The position numbers and the translations under genes are program-made. From Mesocentrotus franciscanus (taxonomy: Eukaryota; Echinodermata; Echinoidea; Camarodonta; Strongylocentrotidae), in NCBI GenBank assembly GCA_037976565.1, contig CP137675.1, forward strand, positions 12,604,534 to 12,668,533: a stretch of 64,000 nt of DNA, read 5' to 3'. Positions 34,030 through 46,847 of the stretch are shown in pieces; positions within the stretch are counted from its first letter, which is position 1, and each line of letters begins with the position of its first letter. The notes beneath the pieces were generated by a model that saw only the letters and a list, made by a program, of their open reading frames with translations, did no database searches and had not been told where the DNA came from.

Positions 34030-34985
34030 TTTCCATGATCATAAAGCATCACAAAAAACGTAAATTCTTGTAGGAGTATTAAAGCATTGATCGATACATC
34101 AAAGATATCTTTGCATCAGCGATATTCTTGATTTTAGCAAATTGAACATTGTACACTGGAAAAATATGTTGAAAAGCCCAGTTCGGCCAGCGTCTTCACA
34201 AAATGATAGTAAAATGGTCAAAAGATGAAAGCTAAATGGTCACAAACATATTATCATTCAACTTTATATATCATAATCTAAATAATGAAACTGTGCAAAA
34301 CAGCGGATCCGTCACACTCCTAATTCTTTCAGAAGAAAGTATACAGGGCATAAGTTGTAAAATGTACAAAATGGAAGATAAAACAACTTCCTTAATATAA
34401 AAGTACAGCCAGCTGCATATTATAAAAGACATTTTCCAATCACAGAAGCAATTCAAGAATGTTTTCATTTTAGATATCATACAGAATGATCGAAGTTATT
34501 AAGAAGGAAACAATTTACCGATATGATAACAACTTTCCAAAGAATAATGAAGAATATAAAAAAATCTAAAGCAATTTTGGTATCGTCTTCCATTTTGCAA
34601 TCCACATCAAATTTCTAAATGCGCGTTTTCAAACTTAAATCAAAGTATATTGATAAAATCTTGAAATACAGGTATTGGCCATATACGAAATTTTATCTAT
34701 ATTAATAGAAAACAAATCTTCCGATATTCAAAATTACATACTATCAGATTTCAGACTCACATTAAAAAACATGTACACGTATAGCCATCTTGGACAAAAA
34801 TCAAATATATAATTGTAATAATAATCAACATTTACATTTCAACATTATAGGTCCATTTCCAACATTATGACGACTCCAACATCTTTCTTACATAATACTG
34901 AAAGCGATTCCTTGCATAGACATTCAAACATTTGTGTTCATTTACAAATACTTCATTAAAGCTATTACCTTAAACATGAATGGAA
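34030..34985. other. No gene recognised
   Basis: AT-rich sequence downstream of the mutarotase gene; it may contain part of its 3' UTR, but no clear polyadenylation signal could be assigned. Confidence 0.4.
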
Positions 34986-35022
34986 AAGTAGACAACAGAG
35001 AGTCACCCTCTCTCATCAAATG

Positions 35023-35101
35023 TCATCTGTTGAGAGCCAGAAGGGCATTACATCTGTGTTAAAGCATATGAGTTAATGCCCTTATGGCTCCAAACAGACG
35101 A
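35023..35101. mobile_element. Small fold-back element, copy 1
   Basis: TCTGTTGAGAGCCAGAAGGGCATTA-like left arm against TAATGCCCTTATGGCTCCAAACAGA-like right arm. A second member of the family is at 39053-39147 in an intron of the mutarotase gene. Loop about 25 nt. Confidence 0.72.
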
Positions 35102-35517
35102 TTTTGTCCGTTTCTTTACGAGCCAACCAAGAACACGTCAAAATTGAATACAGGGAAGGGGATTTCGGGCCAAAATTTATCAAAAATTTTGCCAGTTTTG
35201 CAGAAAACTTGTCGACAGTGGTCTATGTGCCTTAAAAACGGTATTTGGCTATTCGCTGATCAAAGTAATATGATATTTGCACACTGATATTTTGAATGGG
35301 TTGTAGGCCCACCCCCTGCCCAGCATCTAGTGACGCCCTTTGAAGACAACCCGCAAACATTAACTCGATATCAGTACAATGTGTCCTCCATCAAACACGT
35401 TCCCGCTCCTTCGAATTGCAATTAATGTCTCTCTAACATCTTGACTTGCATTCTTCTCGCTCTCTTCTCATCAGCGACGAAAACTAAACTTGGTAAAAGT
35501 TTTTTTGAAATTTAGAA

Positions 35518-36075
35518 TCATTCCATGGTGAGCGTTTGACTGGCTTGAAAGATGGCGCCGGGGTGAAGGGTCACGGATTGAGTCACGTGACCGCATCCGA
35601 CAGAGATCATCTCCATGTACTCGTCACTGGTGATGTCATGACTGCCTTGGTTCGTGTCCTCCCATGGATTCCAGATGACTGAGGATTAAGAAGAAATAGT
35701 CATTAGTTATAATCAGCAAAATTTATCAAAGACGGACTTTGGTTTTAGGCAGTGTGGTTCTAGACTGGGACTTTGTTGAGGGGCCTCAAGCCCCCCAAAA
35801 AAAAAAAAAAAATTTCTTGCAAAAATCCCCAACCTTAAGCCCCTTACAAGCTTTCAAGCTCATGCCTTGAAAATCCAAAATAAATGGGCCTATTCTGGAA
35901 TGTTTTATTTTCTTTAAATGTTGGTAACATATATAATTATGATTAATGGATATGACGGACATAAACCATTTTGAATCTCATGAAAATATTTTGTAAGATG
36001 ATTTCTACGACTACTATGCGGATTATCCACCCCTCTCTCTCTCTCTCACTATCTAGCTTGCTCTCTTTCTCTCTT

Positions 36076-36156
<81 letters not shown>

Positions 36157-39100
36157 GTCTCTGTCTCTCTCTCTCTCTCTCCCTCATGTTATGTAGAAGT
36201 GAACATTAATTTGAATTTTAGTCTCATTTATCCTGTCTTCTTATCTTCTTCTCCGCTCCTCTTATTCACTTTCTACGCTGATTAAAAATCCATCCTTTGT
36301 TTTGCAAGTTTTACCTGTGTCCGGCATGTTCCATTTTCGGAGAAAAAGTGAAGCGCCATCATGTGTATTCTTCAGAACGTGTTCAGCTGATGTATTCGTG
36401 TACACACTGAATGATACAATTGAAAATTCAAATATCACCATTAATATTTGATTTATTGATTTCTTTATATCGTATCTTCAAACATACATATTCATGCGCA
36501 TTAATGTGACATTTACATTTGATATTTTACATTTAATAGAGTTTTTTCCATTACAGTTCATGACATTGAATTAAAGAAAACGTACGAAACAAAATTTAGA
36601 TAAACATCATAGAAGAGGGCTACGGTGTAAGCATGAAGCTTGATGTTCTTGCAACCCCCATTTTACAATTAAATGGTAAAAATATCACAGGAAAGTAAAC
36701 TTGCACCAAATGCATCACCTTATGCTTATAGAGAAATGAAATTTAAAAAGTACATAGGCTATTAATTACTTTTGTCATATATCTGAGATAAGTAAAAAGC
36801 TGAATACAGAATCATTTAGTTCTATAAAAAGTTGAACTATCAAATTCATCTCGTCTACCTTTTTTCCGTGTATAAAATTCATGATGTAATGTAATTGTTT
36901 CAATGTATCATGAACGCTTATAATACCTGTTTAATGGTCCGTCGATTGAGACCCTACTCCCGCATTCTGATGTTGTCAAACTGTAGTTTATCTATGAGAA
37001 AATAAACAGAGAGAACATAACGTTAGATTCGTCCATGATCGTTTGGACATCAAATGAATTCATAATTGTTTTGTACCTTTCGTGATTTATTGTCGCATTA
37101 TTTCCAGTAGACAATAATACCTGTAAAAATAGTTCTCATAATACAAATGACCTTCTTTTGAGAAAGACATTTGTTCCGTGTTTATATGTATATTATATTC
37201 ATTAATAAAATACTTGATTGAAAATGTATTTTCTCATTATTTAGCCCGTTATTGAGAGGCGTTCGTTGAATACTATAACTTTATAACAGATGTAAATCGG
37301 GTGGAAAGGTGAATGTAGAACTGTTATCAGTAGCACTTAAAGAAACATTTACCTCATCTGAGGAATCTGCATCTTGGAGTCCCAAAACGGATGTATTTGT
37401 GACGTCATCGACAAGGAAATGATTTTGAAGCATTGGGGCGCATGTGAAAGGCTTGGAATCTGAAATAAAACAGCGATATCAATGGAAATAATGATGAGTA
37501 TAAGTTCTTTGTTTTCCATTATATTGTTTTTCGGGATTTTCATTTCGACATACATCATTTTTTCCAATTTGTACCTTCAATATCATTCTGTTCTTGACGT
37601 TTCGTGTTTCAATCTTTTTTTCGTCTCTATTTTGTCTGTTTAAATCCTTATTTTAGTTCGATTTCATCTACATGTATATTCGAACCTGATGCTTTTCTTT
37701 TCATTGTTCTTATACCACGTTTTTTATCTTCATCTCATTGTTATTATTCTTCTCATTTTCGCATTTTCTTCTCTTTCAAATTTACTTTCTGTTCTTTTCA
37801 TCCCTTTTCTTATTTTCGTATCTTCTTATTTTTCTACTTCTAAAATTCTTTTTTCGTCTTTTCTCATTTCTCCTCCATTTTTATCTCCTTACTTTAGCTG
37901 AAACTTTGAACTATGAACACTCGTACGTATGAGCTTACCTTTATTTTCGATAATGTAATCAAATGTGATTTCTTTCTTTTTCAGCGAGATCTTTAAGGTG
38001 GCCTTGAATCTATGGAAATAAAAGGAAATATCGAAATTCAATTTTAAAACGACTAGAGATATAAACAAAAACGGGAAGGAAAGTCTCATGATGGAGAAGC
38101 AATATCTTCTATGTCACTTTTGTTTCTAGTTTTATTTAATCAGGGATGCCTCTTCATGCAGACCAGCTGCTATCACAGATGGCCTCCGTGCAATTCTCAT
38201 ACTTTCCGTTCTGGGTAGTATATAATTATGATTGCTGTGGTATATAGGCCTATCGCTCTCATGAGCATCCAAATTAAAGGGGAAGTCCACCCTGATATTT
38301 AATTGGTTTTAATAAGAGTAGAAAAATGAGAAGAACACATTAGTGAAAGTTTGAGCAATAACTGATTAAAAATAGATAAATTTATGATTTTTTGAAGTTG
38401 TCATCATTGAAACACAAATTGGCAACACTGTGACGTATCTTGCGAGCTCCTTTCCAATTTGCTCTGAATAACAAATTTCATAAACTTTCATTTTCTGGGT
38501 TATTGATGGCGGTAGAGATTTGGTTCATACATGCAGGGGTTGTATAAAATCTTATATGCAATAATTATATTTAGGATGAATGTATGATTGACATTTTTAT
38601 ATAGGGAAAATATGAAGTTTTTAAGTTTTTTTAGTACAGGGCGAATAGGAGAGGAGCTCGCAAGATATTTCACAGAAGTGTTGCCAATTTGTTTTGATTG
38701 ATCGCACCTTCAAAAATTATTAACTTTCTTATTCTTAATCGGTTTTTGCTCAAACTTTCACTGACCTGTTTCTCTCAATTTTCTGCTTCTATTAAAACCA
38801 ACTTAATTTCAGGGTGGACTTTAGTACAAAATATAGAGAAATTAAGATCTTATCAGTATATGATCTTTCCTCCTACAACATATATTTCTTACGCTTTCTA
38901 CCTACCTTTGGTCCCACTGTTTTCTCGTGTTTTCGTTGTCTTCAAGAACGAAAGATGCGTTGACGTCACCGTTGGGGTACTGCAGAACAGGGGATAACAC
39001 AACAACGAAAAATAATGCTAACATGTTAAAACGGGGTTATCGATAATACAACATCGTCTGTTCAGAGTCAGAAGGGTGTTAACTCGGTGTTAAAGTCCGG

Positions 39101-40420
39101 TGTTAAAGTATATGACTTAACGCCCTTCCGGCTCCCAAACAGACGACATAGCCTATTTCAAGAAATATTAGTCAACAGGGTAGGGCGTGAGGGGGAGATG
39201 GGGTGATTCAAGACGAGTTGAAGAAGAGAGGTGGAAGTTTATTTCTATTTTCAAACATTACATAATATAAGTATAGTATATAGTATGATTTTCACAACTA
39301 CGTATTTACATTGTTATAAGTTAACATTTTTACTATATTAGATAATACTAATATTATCAAGAAAAGAATACCAATATAGGATATTACCTTGTTTTGTTCT
39401 ACGAGACTCCACTGTGACGTTCTGAAGAAATCGTGTTCTGGGTCTTGAGCTGTATGAAGAAAAAAAAACATCATTCTTTTTAACATGTTCATCCATATTC
39501 CATGATAAAGAAGTGGTTTTAGTATCAAAGTATAATACGTATGACAATTTTTTTATCATTTAGCCCTAATCATTTGGAGGAAAATTGTTAGTCGAAACAT
39601 TTCTTGATAAATTTATATAAGTGCTTATTTTCCATCATAAAACTATCAATGAAGATTAAAATCTTTTTTTTAATGGTTACTTGTAACGAGACAAATTAGG
39701 ATACTTGTCATTTGTACCATCAATTAATCAACAATTTTTGCCAATATGTCAAACTTTTTAAGTGTTTCATTTTTACATGAGCAAAAATAATGACCAATCA
39801 TTCAGACTCTTTCTAAATGATTATAAATTCGAGCTAGGGTACTGCTATATTTTTTTTGAAGAATAATTACATGAAAAGTAATGGATACTTACACAATAAT
39901 ACTGGAATGCCGCTCCTGATTGGTGTCTTGTTGTTCAATACCGTTGACTTGCTGCGAAGAAAAGGTAAATAATTATTATTGAGATGAAGAACACAACCTT
40001 TTTAGTAACTTATCTGTATGTCATCACGTTGGGAACACAATCATCAGCTATGCCAATACGATTTGCGGCAATAGTGTATCATTTAGTATCTTTTATTGAA
40101 TAACTTACAAATTTCATTTGAATTAAGAATTTGCCACATCAATTTAAATACAATTTCTTCAGCTTTTCAGCACTTTAAGTATCGATGTATGTGGAATTTA
40201 GATGTATCATATAACCGCAAAAACACGGAGGGTCAGTGACGGGTCCAGCTATTGCAAAGACGCTGCTGTCATGGGGTAGGTGTGCTCCGGTCTTATCGGG
40301 AATGAGGCCACCGATTTTGGCAAGGTATCGGGTGTATTTAAGGCGCCTTTCCCCCTTTCTATTCATATCTTTCTCTCATTTCCTTTCCTGTTCCTTCCCC
40401 CCTTTTCCTTATTTTAAAAT

Positions 40421-40454
<34 letters not shown>

Positions 40455-43400
40455 TTTATATATATATATATTTTCATTATTATTATTAATATTATTATTT
40501 TTATTTATTTTTTTATATTATATTTATTATTAATATTATTATCATTATTATTTTATTTATTATTTATTTTTTTTTTATTAATTTATTTATTTATTTTTTT
40601 ATTTTATTTTATTTATTTATTTATTTATTTATTTTTTTTTTTGGGGGACTCTCTTAAAGAGACTCATCTGCCCTGTAGCTACTATACATAACTCCGGGGT
40701 ATCAATTTCACCTCGACCTAAAATAATACACACTTCATAACTTTTTCTTTTCATTTTGAAAACATGTTGAAACTGAAAGTCATTAAAAGAAATAACTTTA
40801 TTAGGTCGAGTGGGTGCGTTATCTATGGGTCAAATTAAACCGGTCATCTTGAATAGACATAAATCTGTCAAGTCAAAATGTCAACATAATTTGAACATTG
40901 ATAAGTTCTCTCACCTCAAAAACAGTCTTTCTACACCATTCATCATGAGTGACGTCACAGCTGCACCTGTTATAGCATAAACGAGTTAGGAAACCATGTT
41001 AGAGCAAGATGTCAGGAAGGAGGTGATCGACACTCAGGAAATAGGGTCAAAAAGGCAATAAGGAATAGAAACTCATATGAAAATAAATCATATTTTTTGG
41101 ATTGGATGGCATTATGTCCGAATAAAAAGGTAAAAAAATAAACATACTTGCTTTTGCCCTCAAAGGAAATGAGAAAATCAGACGGTTGGGTTCAAACAAG
41201 TCGATGCTCCTTATTCATTTTCAGTATGTACTTGTATCAACCATCAAGATATTATTCTAATTAAAGCTGTTTGTTTCATCTATACCTGTTTGTTCCCTGC
41301 ATCACCAGGAAAACTTGAAAACCTATCTAATGTCTGAATTCCTTAGTTAAGACGTAGTGTATTTCACAATCTGATGTAATTAACGTTGTTTAATTATATT
41401 TAACTATGTTAAATTATATTCGTTCTCTGTAACTTCTCGTGTACTTTCTTATGTTTAATGTATTTACCTTGTTAGGCGCCTTGAGCATCTCTTGGGGTGG
41501 ATATGTGCGCATTATAATTTTGTTATTATTATTATTTAATACCCTAATTATGTCTTCTTCTTTTTTGGGGTACTTAATTGTCAGGGCTCACAAGGCATGC
41601 AAGGCATCAGGCTTCACTTATCGTGGATCCCTGGCAAGTTCTGTTTAAAATAGGTTTATATTTTCTTCATATATGTTTGAATGTATATTGATTTCATCAA
41701 GTATCCGGAATCGAATAAATTAATGAAATGAAAATGAAAGTGATATTTGTCAGTTTCTTTGTTTGTTGTTGATGTTAAATTGTTTCTTCTTCCTCTTTTT
41801 TTTTTGGGGGGGGGAGGGGGGCGGGAGGATAAACTTACGCTAATCTTTATTCTCTTTCTTCTCTATGTCCTTTATTTGAAAGCTTAACTTAAGCCTGATC
41901 AAGAATGTTTCTAAAACTTTTTCAAAGAAATAAAGAAGTGTCCGCTAAATCAGCAGCGGGTTCAAGCTCAGCGGGATAAAACTTTTAAACCAGTGCAAAA
42001 TGAATAATGTACTTGGTCAATCCATCTGAACTTCATCGTATATATTGAAAGTAATTCTATCAATCTATAACACGTCACCAGATCAGTGACATGTATTTCC
42101 ATTACACAAATCAAAGTCATATACATGTCTCATGATTACTGCCTAATGATATCATAATTTTGACTCATTTGTTCGGGGGTATATGACACATTATTTCAGC
42201 AGACTTCCCCCACTGCGTTTCGAGTTAGCAGACGACAAATCAGTTCATTGGCATTTGAGGAATTCGCTGCTCCGCGATTCGAGATTCCACGGGCATTAGC
42301 CAATTAACCACTTTCGAAAGTTTTTGCTGTTGACAGCGAACGATATTGCGAAGTGAGTCGACTATTTTCCCGAACACGGATTGTCGCAATAGGCTACATG
42401 TTAAATAACAATGTAAAGGGTCACTTTTTGTTTAAATCTACTTTTATTTCAACTATTTTTTAAAAATTATTAATTAGGCCTTCTTGTTGCACAAGATGTT
42501 ACATACATTAAAACGAAAAAGAGAGAGATTATTGAGTTGAAAGAGCTACAAAGTGACACATTGGAATTTTGTAGAAACTTCACAGGGAGCTTGCTGAGAA
42601 ATTGTAAAATGTAGACGTTAAAATTAGGAAACTCACTGTATAATAACAAATCACATATCGCCGATAGCTTTTCCAGGAACTGTAATGACTTTTGCTCTTG
42701 TTGACTGAAAAATATATATTCGTTTTTATATTGTTCATATTTTTTCAAACAGTAATATAATCCTATTGTTATCAAATAAATATATACTTCTAAAGATTGC
42801 AGTACTTATTTAACCTCCACCTCTATTTCAGACAAATAAACAATTCTCCTTAAATCGCTCAAAATCCGAAATTCCTTCAGAAATTGTTCTGTCATTCATG
42901 ACATATCTATATTACTTATAAAACACCATTGAGGCATGTAATTCCACTCTACCATTGATATATCTTATATCTCCTATCAACTCTATACGAACGTGAACAT
43001 TGAGACAGTCAGAGATATACGAATACTCGGCGGAATCACTGCAATGGTATTTGACATCCGTTGAACTTCAGCATAGTTTTTATTCGACGAGTGAGACAAT
43101 TTGGCGGTGATTCCGTTCCCTTTGGGCGTAATATAAGCTAAATCGCCCACATGCATAGCAGCTGGCGGGTTTGTTTGAAACACGATTTATAACACTACAA
43201 TTTCTAACATGTTGTTTATTTGATATTTGATCGCATTTGTTTCGATTCATTTTTAATGGTGGATAATCTCTCTGGGGGAGGGGGCACCAAATATTTCGAA
43301 AAACAAGTGTCTCTATTACGAGACAAATGTAAACACTTTACGGATTAGATTTATGGGCTTTGTCAAATTAATGTTCATGATAATAGTCTTTTCACGATCA

Positions 43401-44238
43401 ACAACAACTGTTGATAGCTCTTGATTTACATTATCATTCTCTAGTTTGACATTTGTGATTGGGACAACTATGAATTTAAAAAAAATCAGTTAGATAGCAT
43501 TTCCTTATGAGCAGCATTAATTTTTACTTTAAGGATATAGTAATGTTAATGATTTATTTCTTTTAAATCGTTTTCATTGTATGAATATTTTCCAATAACG
43601 TATATACTTAAAACAAATGAACTATCCTCATAATCCCGGCAAATGAAAAATATTTTCGATCGCTATTTCAGTTGTATTCATATCTTTACAATGATTGTAT
43701 AAATTTGACTTTCAAAGAAAGAAGGCTCATATAAAGGGGGTCGCCCCTAACTTTTAACGATGAATTGCGGTTTAACACATTATTTTATCCAAAATTTGCA
43801 TACCATCAGTGTAAATTTAGCATTCAAGCATACTTTTTTACATGAAGAGTGATATCGGTCATTCTGTCTTAATACTTTTTTTAATCAAAATCATAAGTCG
43901 CTGGAGAAATTTATTTCATTTTTATATTTGAATTACATGTAAGAAATGTAAACAAAAACAAAAAACTTTCTTTGCACAATATTGTATAAATCGTGTCATT
44001 AAAAAAATTGAAGAATAAAAAAGAATAAGGTGACATAAATATATACATGCTTTTAAAGTATGCATACACGAAATCTCACCTAAAAGAAGGATAAAGGCCA
44101 AAAAAGCAACAAAACAAGCATGTCAAAGACTAAGTCCTAAAATAAAAATGATGATAAATACTCACCGAGTAAATTGACGGTGACGCTTGACTCAAGTCTT
44201 CGCGCCAAACAAACTTGTTCAACGTGATTCTGAGGCAT
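35518..44238 (-). CDS. Hexose-6-phosphate mutarotase (glucose-6-phosphate 1-epimerase) family protein, probable pseudoenzyme
   Basis: Ten coding exons (minus strand): 44238-44166, 40966-40915, 39951-39893, 39449-39388, 38979-38906, 38009-37939, 37459-37353, 36991-36927, 36406-36315, 35678-35518. They total 816 nt, 271 aa, with GT/AG borders and matching phases. The family (yeast YMR099C type) interconverts hexose-6-phosphate anomers in the cytosol. Conserved landmarks: GAAVTSL near residue 25, PIRSGIP (52-58), HDFFR (67-71, for HGFAR), the LPDTVVWNPW-like MPDTVIWNPW (215-224), MISVGCGHV (242-250) and VTLHPG. Odd: the usual HTYF histidine is Q142 and the usual CIEPG glutamate is G246. The VFPQFG...LPQ loop before the HGFAR motif is almost absent. 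Phosphate-contacting arginines (R54, R71) are kept. Catalysis therefore looks lost, while sugar-phosphate binding may remain. No signal peptide. Confidence 0.88.
36028..36185. repeat. (CT)n microsatellite in the last intron of the mutarotase gene
   Basis: Long CTCTCT run with GTCTCT interruptions, between the two last exons. The serine/leucine ORF over it is an artefact. Confidence 0.95.
38276..38824. mobile_element. MITE-like element with long terminal inverted repeats in a mutarotase intron
   Basis: The left arm starts AAGGGGAAGTCCACCCTGA and continues with TTAATTGGTTTTAATAAG. The right arm ends TTATTAAAACCAACTTAA-like and CAGGGTGGACTTTA. Inner blocks ATTGGCAACACTGTGACG and AGAAGTGTTGCCAATTTG also face each other. 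Arms about 170-200 bp. The flanks are compatible with a TA target. It ends 82 nt beyond the donor of exon 5. Confidence 0.75.
39053..39147. mobile_element. Small fold-back element, copy 2
   Basis: CGTCTGTTCAGAGTCAGAAGG pairs with CCTTCCGGCTCCCAAACAGACG (with small mismatches) around GTGTTAAAGTCCGGTGTTAA. Located in intron 4 of the mutarotase gene; related to 35023-35101. Confidence 0.72.
40418..40640. repeat. (TA)n and (TTTA/TTA)n microsatellite in a mutarotase intron
   Basis: TATATA run followed by ATT and TTTATTTA runs. The 151-codon hydrophobic ORF over it is a low-complexity artefact. Confidence 0.95.
41440..41540 (+). mobile_element. SINE/LINE 3' tail in mutarotase intron 1
   Basis: GGCGCCTTGAGCATCTCTTG, then GTGCGCATTATAA and (ATT)n. 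This is a retroposon tail shared with the SINEs at 23.5, 29.9 and 49.2 kb. It lies antisense to the host gene. Confidence 0.6.
41900..44160. other. Rest of mutarotase intron 1, nothing recognised
   Basis: AT-rich intronic sequence between exon 1 (44166-44238) and the SINE tail. ORFs up to 101 codons, none with a recognisable domain. Confidence 0.5.
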
Positions 44239-44415
44239 GACTGTCGTCTGCTTTCTAGCTAAGTATAATTTCAACAAAAGAACGATGACTTTGATCCTGT
44301 CAAAAGAAGTATCTAGATTTTTTTATCTTCACTTCTGTTCTAATCTATTCTCCTCTCTTTCCTTGATGATTCTTCTAGTGATATAAATTATGACGGAACC
44401 ACCTCACGATCACGG

Positions 44416-44423
44416 TATTTATA
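44416..44423 (-). promoter_or_regulatory. TATA box of the mutarotase gene
   Basis: TATAAATA on the minus strand within the perfectly palindromic GGTATAAATACC (44414-44425), about 180 nt upstream of the start codon at 44238. A start site some 30 nt further would leave a leader of about 150 nt. The placement is as expected; it has not been shown to act. Confidence 0.5.
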
Positions 44424-45009
44424 CCCATACTCTGACGCTGGTCTTGTACGAATCGTTTTGGTTGAGATGTGCGCATGCTTGCCCGGCGAGGACGAGGAGA
44501 GAAACATACATTATTTTCATGTCATAAGCGCATGTGCTATTTTCCGTCCGATGAGTTATCGCCCAGCCATGGGAGTAGGTTGACATCCCCGCAGCGAAGC
44601 CCCGTTCACATGTAAAATGACAATGACAATGAATCACAGAGAGAGAGTGATGTTCAAGTTCAGATCATCACAGCAAGATGTGAACGTGGTTTTAATATAC
44701 TCGACGAGTCAAAAGCGGCATACCACAACGGATGTATCATTCAGGAGTTAGGGTTGATGATGCATCTTAAAGTTTTTTTTTTATAGAACACAGGGAGAGG
44801 TGATGAATGTTTATTAATACCATCAATGTGTTGTATCGATATTGTATAGACAGAACATTACTAGAAAAGCTGGAGATTTGTTTTATGCGGTAAACATTTA
44901 CCAAATTGCCAGTGACTTGTATTAACTTACAGCTTTGTTTTAAAATTAAAGAAAAGACAAATAAACGAATCATAATTAAAGTGACGTGATGTATGAGGAA
45001 TTGAGTGTT

Positions 45010-45250
45010 TAAAAAAACTGTCTCTCTCTCACGCACAAACACACGCACACGCACACGCATACGCACACAATCTCTCTCTCTCTCTTTCATTCTTTCAATT
45101 TCTTACTCTACTTGTCATCCTCTCTTCCTCTCTCATGTACACACTCTTCTTCTTCTTCTCTCTCCCTCCCTCTCTCTCTCTCTCTCTCTCTCAAGCACAC
45201 AAACATATTTCCCCCTCTCTCTCTCGCTTTATCCCATTTTTAAATCTCAA
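45010..45250. repeat. CT/CA-rich microsatellite
   Basis: CT runs, CACACGCACACG runs and further CT runs. The ORFs on both strands are low-complexity artefacts. Confidence 0.9.
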
Positions 45251-46108
45251 TCAGTATACTTTATAACTATACTCTCCCTCTCCTATTTTCCTGTTTGCTT
45301 ATATTCACACAGGTTGAACGTCTAATCAGCTTTTCATCTATGCATTACATGAGAGTAAAATTGGTCATTATACTTTATTGAAATTGGAATTGAAGTTATT
45401 CCGTAATAGTCTCTCCTTGGCAGCCCACCATAACCATCATCCCTATTGCCAAAACAATCATCATCCAGACCTCATCATCACGATCGTCACTTCCTCATCT
45501 ACGACCGCCGACCACCGACATTTTACATAATTATTATCACTACCAAGGAGACGACACTTTCTCTTGTACTGCGGACTCGTTTAAACACAACCTGTACGTA
45601 TCATGTACTTGAGTTATATTTTCCGATGTGAACTTGACCTTGCCATTCCTCGCCGACGACATGCCGAGGGATGACGAGCGATGACATCGGTACTAATAGC
45701 CACCGGAAGGATCAGAGCAGACATCGTTCGAGGTCTACGAAGAAATCCTCACCGGGCAGCGATGATCGCGAATGTCATAGGTTGAGAATGAGAGAGAGAG
45801 AGATTTTCGTCACTGGAAGTTGCTTCTGATTGGTCAGTCATTTCATGATCCTTAAATAGTTTCCTCCCAAAGAGGGTTTATCCGTTGGAGGGAACTATTC
45901 CAGCCTCAATGATTTAATCTCTGACCGCGTACGGGAGTTCCAACTATCTCTCTTAATACGCTATGTCGAATGGAAATTGGTGCCACTCCAGGCAAATGGT
46001 GAATGAGAATGCATGTTGCATGTTGGTGTCGTGCTGGTATTCACGTAAGATGAACACAGCCTGATGAATGTTGCGCTGATGAATACAGGATCTTTTTTAT
46101 CCCGGTAT

Positions 46109-46217
46109 TCCTTGAATTCAAATTCCATCGACCAAGTGTTTTATATCTACTGGAGACTTTCCACAGGATGACATCAACATAGCTGTTTTGGAATCAGCAT
46201 GGGATCAGCATTTCCTA
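46109..46217 (+). repeat. Local direct repeat of about 110 bp, copy 1
   Basis: Starts TCCTTGAATTCAAATTCCAT and ends GCATGGGATCAGCA. The second copy is at 46425-46536 and is about 90% alike by eye. Confidence 0.75.
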
Positions 46218-46424
46218 AGAACATTGGAGAATGCTTTTGGATAAAACACACAGCACCTGATACATATCATTCGCATTCTCGATAAGACCTAATACATTCA
46301 GCCTATTCAGTTGGAACGAATGTGTCATCTTTGTATTTTCTTTTCTTTTTTTTTCAAACTAGCTTTGGAAAGCTACAAAAATAGTCGCTTCTCTCTTACA
46401 CAAGTCATGTGTCGTATTCCCTTC

Positions 46425-46536
46425 TCCTTGAATTCAAATTCCATCGACCAAGTGTTTTATATCTACTAGAGACTGTCCACAGGATGACATCAACGTGGCT
46501 CCATGTTTTGAAATCAGCATGGGATCAGCACCTCCT
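46425..46536 (+). repeat. Local direct repeat of about 110 bp, copy 2
   Basis: Same blocks as 46109-46217 in the same orientation, 316 bp further on, with a few substitutions and a small insertion. Confidence 0.75.
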
Positions 46537-46847
46537 CAATCAAGTTTATTTTTAAATCATAAATATTAAATAAAGGGAAAACGACAGAATTTTCTATTCC
46601 GTTTCTTTCCAAAAGAAGAAAAAATATTTGACAGTTATTTCATTAATGTGACAGTATTTGCAAATTGAGGATCAATAACGTTTCTAGCAGGTTGGAAGAA
46701 ATTTTCTGTAAGAAGGAATGAAAACGCATGGTAAATCAATATGCTAATGTATAATTGTTATAATAAAGTTGTTTTAATTCAATTCATCATACCCATGCAT
46801 CAATAAAAGATGACTTATAATTTACAGCACTTATATAAACCACAATG

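Noticed and set aside
39450..39892. A missing exon that might restore the VFPQFG loop of the mutarotase
   Set aside because: I scanned the minus strand of this intron for a proline-containing open stretch with splice sites and found none, but transcript data should decide.
42470..43183. ORFs of 66-101 codons inside mutarotase intron 1
   Set aside because: No mutarotase-like motif and no acceptor/donor pair keeping the phase between exon 1 (phase 1 end) and exon 2.
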